Shown: positions 41,574 through 50,380 of the stretch, piece by piece
How positions within the stretch are numbered: position 1 is the stretch's first letter
Layout: each line of letters opens with the position of its first letter
Origin: JANQJA01 sp047947185
Lineage (GTDB): Bacteria > Pseudomonadota > Gammaproteobacteria > Pseudomonadales > Azotimanducaceae
DNA length: 64,000 nucleotides
Assembly (NCBI GenBank): GCA_047947185.1
Contig: CP170502.1
Coordinates: forward strand, 4,898,001-4,962,000
Direction: 5' to 3'
Made by a program: the position numbers and the translations under genes
Notes under the pieces: model-generated
Seen by the model: only the letters and a program-made list of their open reading frames with translations
What the model was told of the DNA's origin: nothing
Database searches by the model: none

Positions 41574-43121
41574 ATGAATGGTGCCGAAAGCATGTTGCAA
41601 ACGCTGATCAACAATGGGGTGGAAGTCTGCTTTACCAACCCTGGTACGTCGGAAATGCACATGGTTGCGGCAATCGGCAAAACTGAAGGCATGCGGTCGA
41701 TACTTTGCCTGTTTGAGGGCGTGTGCACGGGAGCGGCTGATGGTTATGGGCGAATGGCGGGCAAGCCAGCCTGTACCCTGCTGCACCTGGGGCCAGGACT
41801 GTCCAATGGCTCGGCCAACCTCCACAATGCCCGCAAGGCCAATTCGCCGGTCATTAACCTGATTGGTGATCACGCAACCTATCACAAACAATACGATGCC
41901 CCGTTGACCTCTGACATTATTACGCTGGCGCAACCCGTTTCTCACTGGGTCAGGTCGGTCAAGGATGCTCATGCACTACCCGGGGATGCGGCAGATGCGA
42001 CCCGTGAGGCCAATGAAAAACCGGGACGCATCGCAACCCTGATTGTACCGGCCAATGCTGCCTGGGATGAGTCCGGCGAGCCAGTCGCCGGTCAATCCAT
42101 GCCAGTTCCTCCGGCCACTGCGGCTCACAATGTCAGTGAGGCGGCCAAACTCCTCACCAATGGCAAACCCTCTTTGCTGCTGCTTGGTAACATGGCGTTG
42201 ACTGAAAAGGCGCTGGAACTCGCGGACCGGATTGCCCAGGAAACGGGTGCGCGGGTGTTCTGTGACACTTTTGTCACCCGTCTACCCAGGGGAGAAGGTC
42301 GCGTCAGTGTCGAACGGCTTGGCTACTTTGCTGAACAGGCGACTGAACAGATCAAGGGGATTGAACAGTTTGTCATGGTTGGCACCAAGGCACCGGTTGC
42401 CTTTTTTGCCTATCCGGGCAAACCCAGCGAATTTTATCCGGAGGGGAGCCGATTACATACCCTGGCCAGCGTCCAGGAAGATGCAGAAGATGCGCTTGCC
42501 AGACTCTGCGATGCATTGAATGCCGGTTCCCGGGCACCACGCCGTGTCGCGCCAGCCAAACCGGACCCGGGCGCTGGCGAACTCTCGCCAAGGACCCTGG
42601 GTGCAACCTTTGCAGCCTACCTGCCGACTGATGCCATTGTGGTTGACGAGGGCGCCACCGCCGGTGGTGGTTGCTACCCCAGTTCAGCGGCCGCTGAGCC
42701 GCACGACTGGTTGTCGCTGACCGGTGGCTCAATTGGATACGGACTGCCGACGTCTATCGGCGCAGCCGTCGCCTGCCCGGACAGGAAGGTAGTCTGTATT
42801 CACGGTGATGGTGGTGCTATGTATACCATCCAGTCCCTCTGGACCATGGCAAGGGAAAATTTGGATATCTGCGTTGTGATCCTGGCAAACCGCAAATACC
42901 AGATTCTTCAGGTAGAACTGGCCCGGGTTGGCGCCCAGACGATGAACAAGAAAACCCTCGACATGCTCAATATCGGCAATCCGGATCTGGATTTTGTGAA
43001 GATGTCAGAAGGTCTCGGGGTGCCTGCGAGCCGCGCAACCACCATTGACGAGTTCAACACCCTGTATCAAAAGGCGATGCAAACCCGTGGGCCCTGTCTG
43101 ATAGAAGCGATGATGCCGTAG
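41574..43121 (+). CDS. Thiamine-diphosphate-dependent enzyme, acetolactate synthase/benzoylformate decarboxylase-like
   Basis: 515 residues with the three-domain TPP fold. The N-terminal catalytic glutamate is Glu48 (LCLFEGVCTGAADGYGR), and the C-terminal TPP motif runs GDG (411-413) to Asn439. The regulatory-subunit partner of a biosynthetic acetolactate synthase is absent, and the protein is shorter than IlvB/IlvI (about 570). The group contains 2-oxoacid decarboxylases and carboligases, so the reaction is unresolved. AGGGGAG provides a strong ribosome-binding site. It stands as a single gene, divergent from the psp operon. Confidence 0.85.
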   Translation: MNGAESMLQTLINNGVEVCFTNPGTSEMHMVAAIGKTEGMRSILCLFEGVCTGAADGYGRMAGKPACTLLHLGPGLSNGSANLHNARKANSPVINLIGDHATYHKQYDAPLTSDIITLAQPVSHWVRSVKDAHALPGDAADATREANEKPGRIATLIVPANAAWDESGEPVAGQSMPVPPATAAHNVSEAAKLLTNGKPSLLLLGNMALTEKALELADRIAQETGARVFCDTFVTRLPRGEGRVSVERLGYFAEQATEQIKGIEQFVMVGTKAPVAFFAYPGKPSEFYPEGSRLHTLASVQEDAEDALARLCDALNAGSRAPRRVAPAKPDPGAGELSPRTLGATFAAYLPTDAIVVDEGATAGGGCYPSSAAAEPHDWLSLTGGSIGYGLPTSIGAAVACPDRKVVCIHGDGGAMYTIQSLWTMARENLDICVVILANRKYQILQVELARVGAQTMNKKTLDMLNIGNPDLDFVKMSEGLGVPASRATTIDEFNTLYQKAMQTRGPCLIEAMMP

Positions 43122-43257
43122 TTGGCAAGTTTTTTTGACGCCCCGCCAGGCACGTGCCATGTGCGCCAGGTATGGGCGGGTGTCGTATGAACTACAGACG
43201 GGGAAGGGGGATAATCTCAAGTGGAGTACTACATGCAATTAGTGATGTCAGGACCTT

Positions 43258-44871
43258 ATGTCAGGACTTGATGCAACAGCCCGGGAAAGCCTGCTTGCTG
43301 AACTATGCAGTCAGGAGTTTGACCTTGTCGTCATTGGCGGTGGTATCACCGGGGCGGGTATTCTGCGCGATGCAGCCCTGCGTGGCCTGCGTGTGGCCCT
43401 GCTTGAATCCCAGGATTTTTCTTCAGGCACTTCCTCCAAATCAACCAAACTGATTCATGGTGGCATCCGTTACCTGGCCATGGGGCATGTGCATGTGGTG
43501 CGTGAGGCTGCACTTGAACGCAAGCGTGTCCACACCATCGCACCGCACCTCGCTGAACCCACCTGGTTGATGTTGCCTGCGCGCAGTCGACTGGAATTCC
43601 TGAAATACAAAGCAGGTGTCATGGCCTACGAGGTGCTGGGCCAGGTCAGCACACGTGATCGCCATTTTGACCTGTCGGGTGCCGCGCTGCATGAATATGA
43701 ACCCTTGATTGATGTGGCGCGTTATCCCCGCGCCTCGGTCTATCGCGAATACCTCACCGATGACTCCCGCCTGGTGCTCGCCAATATCAGGGCAGGTATC
43801 GAAGCAGGTGGCCTGGCGGCAAACCGCCTTGCCGTCACCGGTATCGAGAAGCAGGGGGCCCGCGCTGTTGGCGTCCGTGCCCGCTGCGGCCTCACCGGCG
43901 CCGAGATTGTGGTTCGTGGTAAGGGGGTCATCAACGCGGCCGGTCCCTGGGTCGAAGACATCTGCCGGATGGATGGTGGACCGCCGCAGAAGTCCCTGGT
44001 GCTGTCCAAGGGTGTCCACATTGTGGTGTCGCGGGCGAGACTCCCGCTTCGGCGCATGGTGATGACCGTGACGCGTGACAGGAGGCCGGTCTTCCTGATT
44101 CCTCGCGGCGACGTGGTTTATATCGGTACCACAGATTCGCAGGTGCCGGCGGCGGAAGCCTGGCCCAGCGTCAGCGCGACTGAAATGAACTATCTGTTTG
44201 AACCTGTCAGTGACTATTGCGGCGTTGCGCTATCTGCCAGTGATTGCCTGTCAACCTGGGCAGGGCTGCGACCCCTGATCTTGCAGAGCGGAAAATCCAC
44301 CCGGGAGATATCGCGCAAGGACGAAATCTGGATCAGTGACTCGGGGCTCATTACCATTGCCGGTGGCAAGCTGACGGGATATCGCAAGATGGCTGAGGAT
44401 ACAGTGGACGAGGCCTGTCGATTGCTAGGATTTCATCGTCCTGAACCGACAGCCGACACACCTCTGCCAGGCGGGGATTTTACCGGCACACTTGAACGCC
44501 TTGCCCTCGACCTGATGCAGACCTGGCCCATGCCGGAAGAACGCGCCCGCCGCCTGGTGAAACTGTATGGCCGGGAAAGCCGCGAAATACTGGCATTTGG
44601 TGACAAACCGGTAGTGGACAACGTGGATATCGTCGAGGGGGAAGTGCGCTGGGCCATTACGCGGGAAGGGGCAAATTCACTTGAGGATATTCTCTATCGC
44701 CGTACCCGAGCGGTCTATTATTCACCGGAACAGGTGGAGAGAGTCCTGGCGCCGATTGCACGGCTTGCGGCTATTTCCCTTGACTGGTCGGATGAGGTCC
44801 GTGCAGAGCAAACGGCTGCCACCCGGGACCGGCTGGCAAGCGATCTCGCCTGTGTGAGGTCTACAGGGTAG
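43258..44871 (+). CDS. glpD: Aerobic glycerol-3-phosphate dehydrogenase (FAD)
   Basis: 537 residues. The FAD-binding GGGITGAG (27-34) is followed by the family signature SSGTSSKSTKLIHGGIRYL, then VINAAGPWVEDI, IPRGDVVYIGTTDSQV and TIAGGKLTGYRKMAEDTV, and the C-terminal GlpA-C cap domain. It oxidises glycerol 3-phosphate to dihydroxyacetone phosphate at the inner membrane, feeding quinones. No glpF, glpK or glpR is nearby. Its 3' end overlaps the convergent gene by 11 bp. Confidence 0.92.
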   Translation: MSGLDATARESLLAELCSQEFDLVVIGGGITGAGILRDAALRGLRVALLESQDFSSGTSSKSTKLIHGGIRYLAMGHVHVVREAALERKRVHTIAPHLAEPTWLMLPARSRLEFLKYKAGVMAYEVLGQVSTRDRHFDLSGAALHEYEPLIDVARYPRASVYREYLTDDSRLVLANIRAGIEAGGLAANRLAVTGIEKQGARAVGVRARCGLTGAEIVVRGKGVINAAGPWVEDICRMDGGPPQKSLVLSKGVHIVVSRARLPLRRMVMTVTRDRRPVFLIPRGDVVYIGTTDSQVPAAEAWPSVSATEMNYLFEPVSDYCGVALSASDCLSTWAGLRPLILQSGKSTREISRKDEIWISDSGLITIAGGKLTGYRKMAEDTVDEACRLLGFHRPEPTADTPLPGGDFTGTLERLALDLMQTWPMPEERARRLVKLYGRESREILAFGDKPVVDNVDIVEGEVRWAITREGANSLEDILYRRTRAVYYSPEQVERVLAPIARLAAISLDWSDEVRAEQTAATRDRLASDLACVRSTG

Positions 44872-47035
44872 TTACGGTCCCCAGTATCCATTCGGGGTCT
44901 TCGGTGGCCGCTGCCGTCCTGTATTTGCGCAACCTATAGTTGAGTTGTGGCACTTCAAGGCGGGTTGTTTCAAACCTGGTCTTGTCAAACAGTACAAACT
45001 CCGAGGCCTCTTCGCAGAAAACCTCGTCTGTTATCGGGCTGCCAAAGGGGCGCCAGCCGAATTCGGCGCCCACCCCGAATGAGCTGCTGCCAATAGCTGC
45101 CTTGCCATCAATCATCAGGCACCAGGCATCTTCAGCAAACGCATGGGAAGCCCCGGCCTCGACCTGCATCCTGCGACCAATAGCCGCAAGTTGTTCAAAA
45201 GCCGTGGTTGACAGGTCAGAAAACTGCGGCAACTGTTTCAGGAGCGGTCGCATGGACCAGCGCGCCTCCAGCGTTTCGGCAAATCCTTCGGTCGTAATAA
45301 ACGCCCGGAAAATTTCCTCGGAAAACACGCACACCGTCACCGGGGTTGTGGCAACAACGCTGGCATTTCTTGTGCCGCGGCCACTGATGACGGCCATTTC
45401 GCCAATCATGTCCCCGGCCTGCAGGTGGGCAACGCTCGTGGCTCGCTTGCCATCATGCTGCACCACGTCACAATAGCCGGTCAGTATGAGATAGACAAAC
45501 CCACGGGTCTCGGCATCCTGCACGATAATCACGTCACCCTGGTTGTAGCGACGGATCTCTTCCTCGGCTAGCAGGCTGCGCATCCATCGGTTCGGGAAAG
45601 GGCGCCCCAGCCAGGTTGTCAGGTAGTGGTTGACCTGGGAGGTGTAGATACTCTGGTCACCCTCGATAATGTTGTAGCGTTTGCCTGAACTCGCCAGGGA
45701 AAAGGTGGTGTTGAACTCCGTGGCCAGTTCCTCCACATGCACAAATACGACGCGGTCGGAATTGGACGAAATCGCGTCAGCAGGATCGCCATGAATGGCG
45801 CCAGCCCCTCCGTCAGCCACCAGCATGTTGAAGCGCTGGGTATAGAGTCGCTCCAGGTTTTCCAGGGTGGCACGACGGACGAGTCCCTGTGCGGTCATGG
45901 CGCGCACAGCGGTCATGCTGTGGTTGTCGCCAACAACACAGAGTGAACGGCGATAACCCTTGTGGATAGTTGTAAAGGTGGCACCAATGGTCGGGACACT
46001 GTGTACGGTCAGGTGTGGCTCAATCAGGAGCCCAAAATAATTGAAGGTCTCCCCGGGGGTCACCTCAACCAGTTTGAAATGCTCACGGATCACACCTGTT
46101 TGCCAGCCGAGATTGCAGGCGAGCTTTTCCATGGCCATTTCGAATATTTCCCGGGTTGTGATGACCTCCACGCGGTGCGGCATCAGCATCAGGGGGAACA
46201 TGGCACAGTGATCATCATGCAGGTGGGTCAGGAAAACTGCGGACACCTGGTTTTTGGCAATGCCCCGTGCAAACAGATTCTGATCCAGGAAAGGTAGTGA
46301 ATCGATCAGCAAGTAGTCGCCGTTGTAGCAGAGTGCGAGACCGGTACAGGGTTCATCCAGGGTAAATCCCGAGGCACCACCCAGCACCTCCAGCCCCATT
46401 TTAACAAGCCCACCCGGGACATAGTCCGGCTGCACATGGTAGGTGGGGAAAATAGACTTGTCCTCAAGCAGGTTTACTTCTGCGTGACCCTGTTTTATCT
46501 CTGCCCCGCCAATGCCCTCCACGCGATACCTGTCATTCCCGGTGTGGGTAATGAGAAGTCCATCAATAACAACTTTGCCGTCGGCAAAGGGAAGCAGGTT
46601 AAAGAAGGATTCAACCGGCAGGGGGTTGCCGTCTGCATCAGATAGCGCAAGGTGCTGGCTCACCCTGAGCCATTCGCGCCTGCAGTCCTCCGCGGTCCCC
46701 CAACCAATAAGCTCGGCTTCCGTTGGGCCGAGCAGGGTAAACCGTAGCAAGCGCAGGGCCTGGCTGATGGCAACAGCATCACCCACAAGATTAAGCTTCT
46801 GGCCTGCATGCAAACCGCCGGCCACAAACAGGAAAAAATACAGGGGGAATTCGAGGTTGTTGAGCAGTGAGCCGTCCCGTTCACGGCTGTCCGGCAGTAC
46901 CAGGGTGTCAAAATGTGTAATGCCGGCAGAGAGCAACCCTTTCAGGACTTCTGGTGGTTGTCCAAAAAGAATGGCGTGATGTTTGCTCCGGACGATCCGG
47001 CTACCCGGTGCAGGTCGTATGACTTCCAGTGACAT
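44861..47035 (-). CDS. Metallo-beta-lactamase-fold / cyclic-nucleotide-binding domain fusion protein
   Basis: 724 residues. An N-terminal region of unknown fold (about 1-225) precedes an MBL domain (about 225-450) with HxHxDH at 271-276 (HLHDDH) and later ligands in VVGDNHSM and VADGGAGAIHGD. A cNMP-binding domain follows (about 485-600), with the phosphate-cassette Glu546 (GEMAVI) and Arg556 (TRNAS), then a shorter C-terminal module (about 600-724). Class II cyclic nucleotide phosphodiesterases share the MBL fold, so self-coupled sensing and hydrolysis is conceivable. That is inference; the substrate could equally be a phosphodiester or thioester. It is convergent with glpD, sharing 11 bp at the 3' end. 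Confidence 0.82.
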   Translation of the reverse strand: MSLEVIRPAPGSRIVRSKHHAILFGQPPEVLKGLLSAGITHFDTLVLPDSRERDGSLLNNLEFPLYFFLFVAGGLHAGQKLNLVGDAVAISQALRLLRFTLLGPTEAELIGWGTAEDCRREWLRVSQHLALSDADGNPLPVESFFNLLPFADGKVVIDGLLITHTGNDRYRVEGIGGAEIKQGHAEVNLLEDKSIFPTYHVQPDYVPGGLVKMGLEVLGGASGFTLDEPCTGLALCYNGDYLLIDSLPFLDQNLFARGIAKNQVSAVFLTHLHDDHCAMFPLMLMPHRVEVITTREIFEMAMEKLACNLGWQTGVIREHFKLVEVTPGETFNYFGLLIEPHLTVHSVPTIGATFTTIHKGYRRSLCVVGDNHSMTAVRAMTAQGLVRRATLENLERLYTQRFNMLVADGGAGAIHGDPADAISSNSDRVVFVHVEELATEFNTTFSLASSGKRYNIIEGDQSIYTSQVNHYLTTWLGRPFPNRWMRSLLAEEEIRRYNQGDVIIVQDAETRGFVYLILTGYCDVVQHDGKRATSVAHLQAGDMIGEMAVISGRGTRNASVVATTPVTVCVFSEEIFRAFITTEGFAETLEARWSMRPLLKQLPQFSDLSTTAFEQLAAIGRRMQVEAGASHAFAEDAWCLMIDGKAAIGSSSFGVGAEFGWRPFGSPITDEVFCEEASEFVLFDKTRFETTRLEVPQLNYRLRKYRTAAATEDPEWILGTVTTL

Positions 47036-47144
47036 CTGTTGTCGGCCAGATTTCAGAAATTTGAGTGTAGCATAATGACTGTGGTCGACCTTGGTCCGCC
47101 AAACCCCTAAAATTCAGCAAAATTTCAAGCAGGTGGTGGTTAAC

Positions 47145-48299
47145 ATGAGTGAAGCGGTCAGGCTGGATGCAGCCGAAAAGGCCCTGTTCCGTGACAGCGT
47201 TCGTAAATTCCTTGAACTTGAGGTTGAGCCTCATTACGAGTCGTGGGAGAAAGCTGAAATCTGGCCCCGGGAGATTTGGAACAAGCTGGGGGAAAACGGC
47301 TTTTTGTGTGTTGATATGCCTTCTGCTTATGGGGGTTACGACGCTTCCTTTGAAATGAGCTGTGTTGTGGTTGAGGAAATCTCCCGGGCTGGTTACGGGG
47401 CCCTTGCGTCGGGTGTATCGGTTCACTCCGATATTGTTGCCCCCTACATCCTGCACCTGGGTACCGAGGCGCAGAAACAGCGCTGGCTACCTAAAATGGT
47501 GACCGGTGAGGTGGTGGGTGCCATTGGCATGACTGAACCCAGTGCCGGCAGCGACCTGCAGGCGATCAAGACGTCCGCGCTGGCGGATGGTGATGACTAC
47601 CTGATTAATGGCCAGAAGACATTTATCACCAATGGGCAGCACTGCGACCTGGTGGTCCTGGCGACCAAAACCGATCCGAAGCAGGGGGCCCGGGGTATGA
47701 CCCTGTTTACCGTGGATGCCCATCTGCCCGGTTTCCAGCGTGGCCGCAATCTCGAAAAGATGGGATTACATTCGGGTGACACATCCGAATTGTTTTTCCA
47801 GGATCTGCGGGTCTCCAGGGAGGATATCCTGGGGGGTGAGGGCCAGGGATTTGCCAACATGATGAACGAACTGCCGCGAGAGCGGCTGATCCTTGGCATC
47901 GGCTGTGTGGCGGCGGCGGAAGGCATGCTGGACTGGACGGTTGAATACACGCTGGAGCGTAAGGCGTTCGGCGAATCGGTAGCAAAATTCCAGAACAGCC
48001 GGTACGTGTTTGCTGATATCAAGACAGACATCGAACTCAACAAGGCCTATGCCGAGAAATGTGTCACGGCCTATGTGCGCGGTGACCTGACAACCGAGCA
48101 GGCCTCAATCTGCAAGCTGGCCGCCAGCGAAATGCAGGGCCGGGTTGCGGACCGCTGTGTCCAGTTGTTTGGTGGTTACGGGTACATGAAAGAGTACAAG
48201 ATATCCCGTGCCTACGTGGATGCGAGGATCCAGCGCATATATGGCGGCACCTCAGAGATCATGAAAGAGCTAATCTCGCGGGGTGTTGTTGGCCGCTAA
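47145..48299 (+). CDS. Acyl-CoA dehydrogenase, long-chain/isovaleryl type
   Basis: 384-residue FAD enzyme of beta-oxidation or branched-chain catabolism. FAD/substrate motifs: GAIGMTEPSAGSD and YLINGQKTFITNG. The C-terminal IYGGTSEIMKELI has Gly where MCAD has its catalytic Glu. As in LCAD and isovaleryl-CoA dehydrogenase, the base should then be the helix-G glutamate, here about Glu246 in PRERLIL. ATG 47145 (AGGTGG upstream) is chosen over the TTG at 47091. It ends 7 bp from the convergent TetR gene. Confidence 0.92.
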   Translation: MSEAVRLDAAEKALFRDSVRKFLELEVEPHYESWEKAEIWPREIWNKLGENGFLCVDMPSAYGGYDASFEMSCVVVEEISRAGYGALASGVSVHSDIVAPYILHLGTEAQKQRWLPKMVTGEVVGAIGMTEPSAGSDLQAIKTSALADGDDYLINGQKTFITNGQHCDLVVLATKTDPKQGARGMTLFTVDAHLPGFQRGRNLEKMGLHSGDTSELFFQDLRVSREDILGGEGQGFANMMNELPRERLILGIGCVAAAEGMLDWTVEYTLERKAFGESVAKFQNSRYVFADIKTDIELNKAYAEKCVTAYVRGDLTTEQASICKLAASEMQGRVADRCVQLFGGYGYMKEYKISRAYVDARIQRIYGGTSEIMKELISRGVVGR

Positions 48300-48306
48300 G
48301 GGCCTG

Positions 48307-48960
48307 TCAGCGGTCCGGATGAACCTTGATACTGTTGGTGAACAGGGCCATGACCCGTTCGCGATCGAGGTTCATGGCCGCGAGGGCTTTTGCCACCGCA
48401 TCCTCCTGACGGGCTGAAAGGTCCTGCGCCATACTTTTTTTTGCCAGGCTGGCAAGCCCGTGGACGCTGGACCAGAGGACGCCGGCGAGGTGTTCGGCGG
48501 GCATGGTATTGATGAACAGGCCCTGGTCCTGGCCGCGCTGCACCAGCCCAAGCAGTATATCGAAGGCGCGTCCGCCGGCCTCGTGCAGTGATTCGTGAGC
48601 ACCGAAATCTACCAGTGAAGAATCAAAGAAGAGCTGGTACTTCTCCGGGTTCTGTAGCGCCCAGTCGACGTAGGCAAGGCCCGTACGCTCGATAGCCTCC
48701 TCAATGTCCCCTTCAGCAGCGCTGTCGCGGGCTTCGCGGAGGGATTCTGCCATCAGTTCAAAACCCCAGGTTGCAATGGCCGCAAACAGTGCACTCTTTG
48801 ATTCAAAGTGACGATAGGGTGCAGTCTGGGAGACGCCCACCTGCCGCGCCAGTGCGCGCAGGCTCAGGGAGTCGGCGCTGTATTCCAACAGGTGCTGGCA
48901 GGCGGCCTCGAGCAGTGTCTGTCGAAGGTCTCCATGGTGATAACTCGGCTGGTTGGTCAT
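48307..48960 (-). CDS. TetR-family transcriptional repressor, probable regulator of the adjacent RND pump
   Basis: About 217 residues. The N-terminal helix-turn-helix contains YHHGDLRQTLLEAA and LSLRALARQVGVSQTAPYRHFESKSALFAAIA, followed by a helical ligand domain with a TetR_C-like EKYQLFFDSSLVDFG. Start: the in-frame ATG at 48960 matches the family N-terminus (MTNQPSYHHGD); ATG 49002 would add 14 residues. Neither has a clear Shine-Dalgarno. It is divergent from the membrane-fusion/RND pair, with two palindromes between, the standard layout of a local efflux repressor. Confidence 0.88.
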   Translation of the reverse strand: MTNQPSYHHGDLRQTLLEAACQHLLEYSADSLSLRALARQVGVSQTAPYRHFESKSALFAAIATWGFELMAESLREARDSAAEGDIEEAIERTGLAYVDWALQNPEKYQLFFDSSLVDFGAHESLHEAGGRAFDILLGLVQRGQDQGLFINTMPAEHLAGVLWSSVHGLASLAKKSMAQDLSARQEDAVAKALAAMNLDRERVMALFTNSIKVHPDR

Positions 48961-49053
48961 GCCTGGTGTCCTGCTGGTTGCAAAAAAGTGCTCCCTTGCC
49001 ATGATCCGTCGCGGCGACGGCAGTGTACAAGCTTATGTTGACATCGTAAACAT

Positions 49054-49078
49054 ATAATGTGAGCATTGAACACATTAT
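49054..49078. promoter_or_regulatory. Inverted repeat with 8-bp arms in the tetR/efflux intergenic region
   Basis: ATAATGTG (49054-49061) and CACATTAT (49071-49078) are perfect inverted arms around a 9-bp spacer. A TATAAT hexamer (49053-49058) overlaps the left arm. It differs in sequence from the two other palindromes nearby, so it may bind another factor or mark the tetR promoter side. Confidence 0.5.
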
Positions 49079-49086
49079 GAGGCTGC

Positions 49087-49107
49087 GATGTAAGCAATGC
49101 TCCCATC
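49087..49107. promoter_or_regulatory. Candidate TetR operator O1
   Basis: 21-bp imperfect palindrome with arms GATGxxAGCA and TGCTxxCATC. It shares GATGTAAGCA with O2. Its centre lies 31 bp from that of O2, about three helical turns, so two dimers could bind the same face. Confidence 0.6.
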
Positions 49108-49117
49108 TTGAATATCT

Positions 49118-49138
49118 GATGTAAGCATCGCTTACGTC
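49118..49138. promoter_or_regulatory. Candidate TetR operator O2
   Basis: 21-bp palindrome with arms GATGTAAGC and GCTTACGTC (one mismatch) around ATC; the inner GTAAGC/GCTTAC is perfect. It ends 18 bp before the GTG start of the membrane-fusion gene, where it would block transcription. Confidence 0.65.
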
Positions 49139-49156
49139 TTATTGTGAGGTAAGCCA

Positions 49157-50380
49157 GTGTACGCCAATCCCCCTGAATCCCAGTCACCGAATGTTGCTCC
49201 GGCCCGACCACCCTGGCGGCGCACCGCCCGGCTCAGCCTGTTCCGCGGCATACCCCTCTGGCTCGCGGCATTGCTGCTACTGGTGCCGTGTCTGCTGGTT
49301 GCTCATGATGCAGCAGCCGATAATCTGGCGGTAAACGTCATCAAGATTCGTGAACAACCAACCTACCAGTTGCAGCGGGTTTATGCGGGCCAACTGGAGA
49401 ACAGCCGAACCAGCCGGCCCGGGTTTGAGTTTGGTGGGGTCGTCCAGCGGGTTCATGTCGCCGAAGGTGATCGGGTCGCGGAGGGGGACCTTCTGCTCAA
49501 TCTGGATCCATCCGCCCTGGAAGCAGAGCTGAATGGGGCGCTGGCCGAGCTTGAGACGGCGCGTGCGAGTGTGATTGCCCAGCAGGCCCAGACGGATCTC
49601 TCGGAAGCCAGCCTGCGCCGAATTGAAGACCTGGTTGCCAGGGGACATGTATCAGCGCAGGAGCTGGACGAGCGGCGCAGTCAGAACCGTGTTGATGTTG
49701 CCAATGGTCTGGTCCATGAGGCTCGACTGCGGGCTGCGATTGCCGCGGTCGAGGTCGTCAGGGCCAATCTCGCCAAAATGAAGATTGTTGCGCCGTTTAC
49801 GGGGATTGTTCAACAGCGGTTGATTGACGAGGGCAGTATCGCCGCACCGGGACAACCGGTGCTCATCCTGGTGGAAGACGGTAGGCTGGAAGCGCGGATT
49901 GGGGTGCCCGAATCCATGGTTCATTTGTTGCAGGAGGGTACCGGTTATTCATTGCGGGTTCGGGACCGGCTTGTCCCTGCCACGCTCAAAGCGGTCCTGC
50001 CGGTGGCCGACGCGGCAACCGCAACTGTGACGGCACTTTTCTGGACAGGGGGTCAGGGACTCTTTGCCGGTACCCTGTGTGAACTCGTGCTGGATGCCGA
50101 GGTTGCCGAGCCCGGTTTCTGGTTGCCCATGAATGCCCTGTCGGAGAGCCAGCGTGGCCTTTGGTCGGTACTTGCAGTGCGAGAAGTGAGTGGTGTCGCC
50201 ACGGTTGAGCCCCGGCTGGTAGAGATACTGCATCGTGGTGCTGACAGTGTTTTTGTCAGGGGGACGCTGGCGGACAATGATCTGGTGGTCGCCGGCGGCA
50301 CCAGCAGGATAGTGCCAGGTCAGCGGGTGCGCGTGACGAATATTGACGATCGCTACGCGGAACTGATGGCGCAGCGATGA
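49157..50380 (+). CDS. Periplasmic membrane-fusion protein of an RND efflux pump
   Basis: 407 residues. A proline-rich N-terminus and a signal/anchor helix (about 34-54) lead into the lipoyl half-motifs GGVVQRVHVAEGDRVAEGDLLLNLD and APFTGIVQQRLIDEGSIAAPGQPVL, with a coiled-coil hairpin between (about 115-200) and a beta-barrel and membrane-proximal domain after. It bridges the RND transporter to an outer-membrane channel. The GTG start is supported by GAGGTAAG 3-10 bp upstream. Its last four bases overlap the transporter start. No TolC-like gene is nearby. Confidence 0.9.
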   Translation: MYANPPESQSPNVAPARPPWRRTARLSLFRGIPLWLAALLLLVPCLLVAHDAAADNLAVNVIKIREQPTYQLQRVYAGQLENSRTSRPGFEFGGVVQRVHVAEGDRVAEGDLLLNLDPSALEAELNGALAELETARASVIAQQAQTDLSEASLRRIEDLVARGHVSAQELDERRSQNRVDVANGLVHEARLRAAIAAVEVVRANLAKMKIVAPFTGIVQQRLIDEGSIAAPGQPVLILVEDGRLEARIGVPESMVHLLQEGTGYSLRVRDRLVPATLKAVLPVADAATATVTALFWTGGQGLFAGTLCELVLDAEVAEPGFWLPMNALSESQRGLWSVLAVREVSGVATVEPRLVEILHRGADSVFVRGTLADNDLVVAGGTSRIVPGQRVRVTNIDDRYAELMAQR

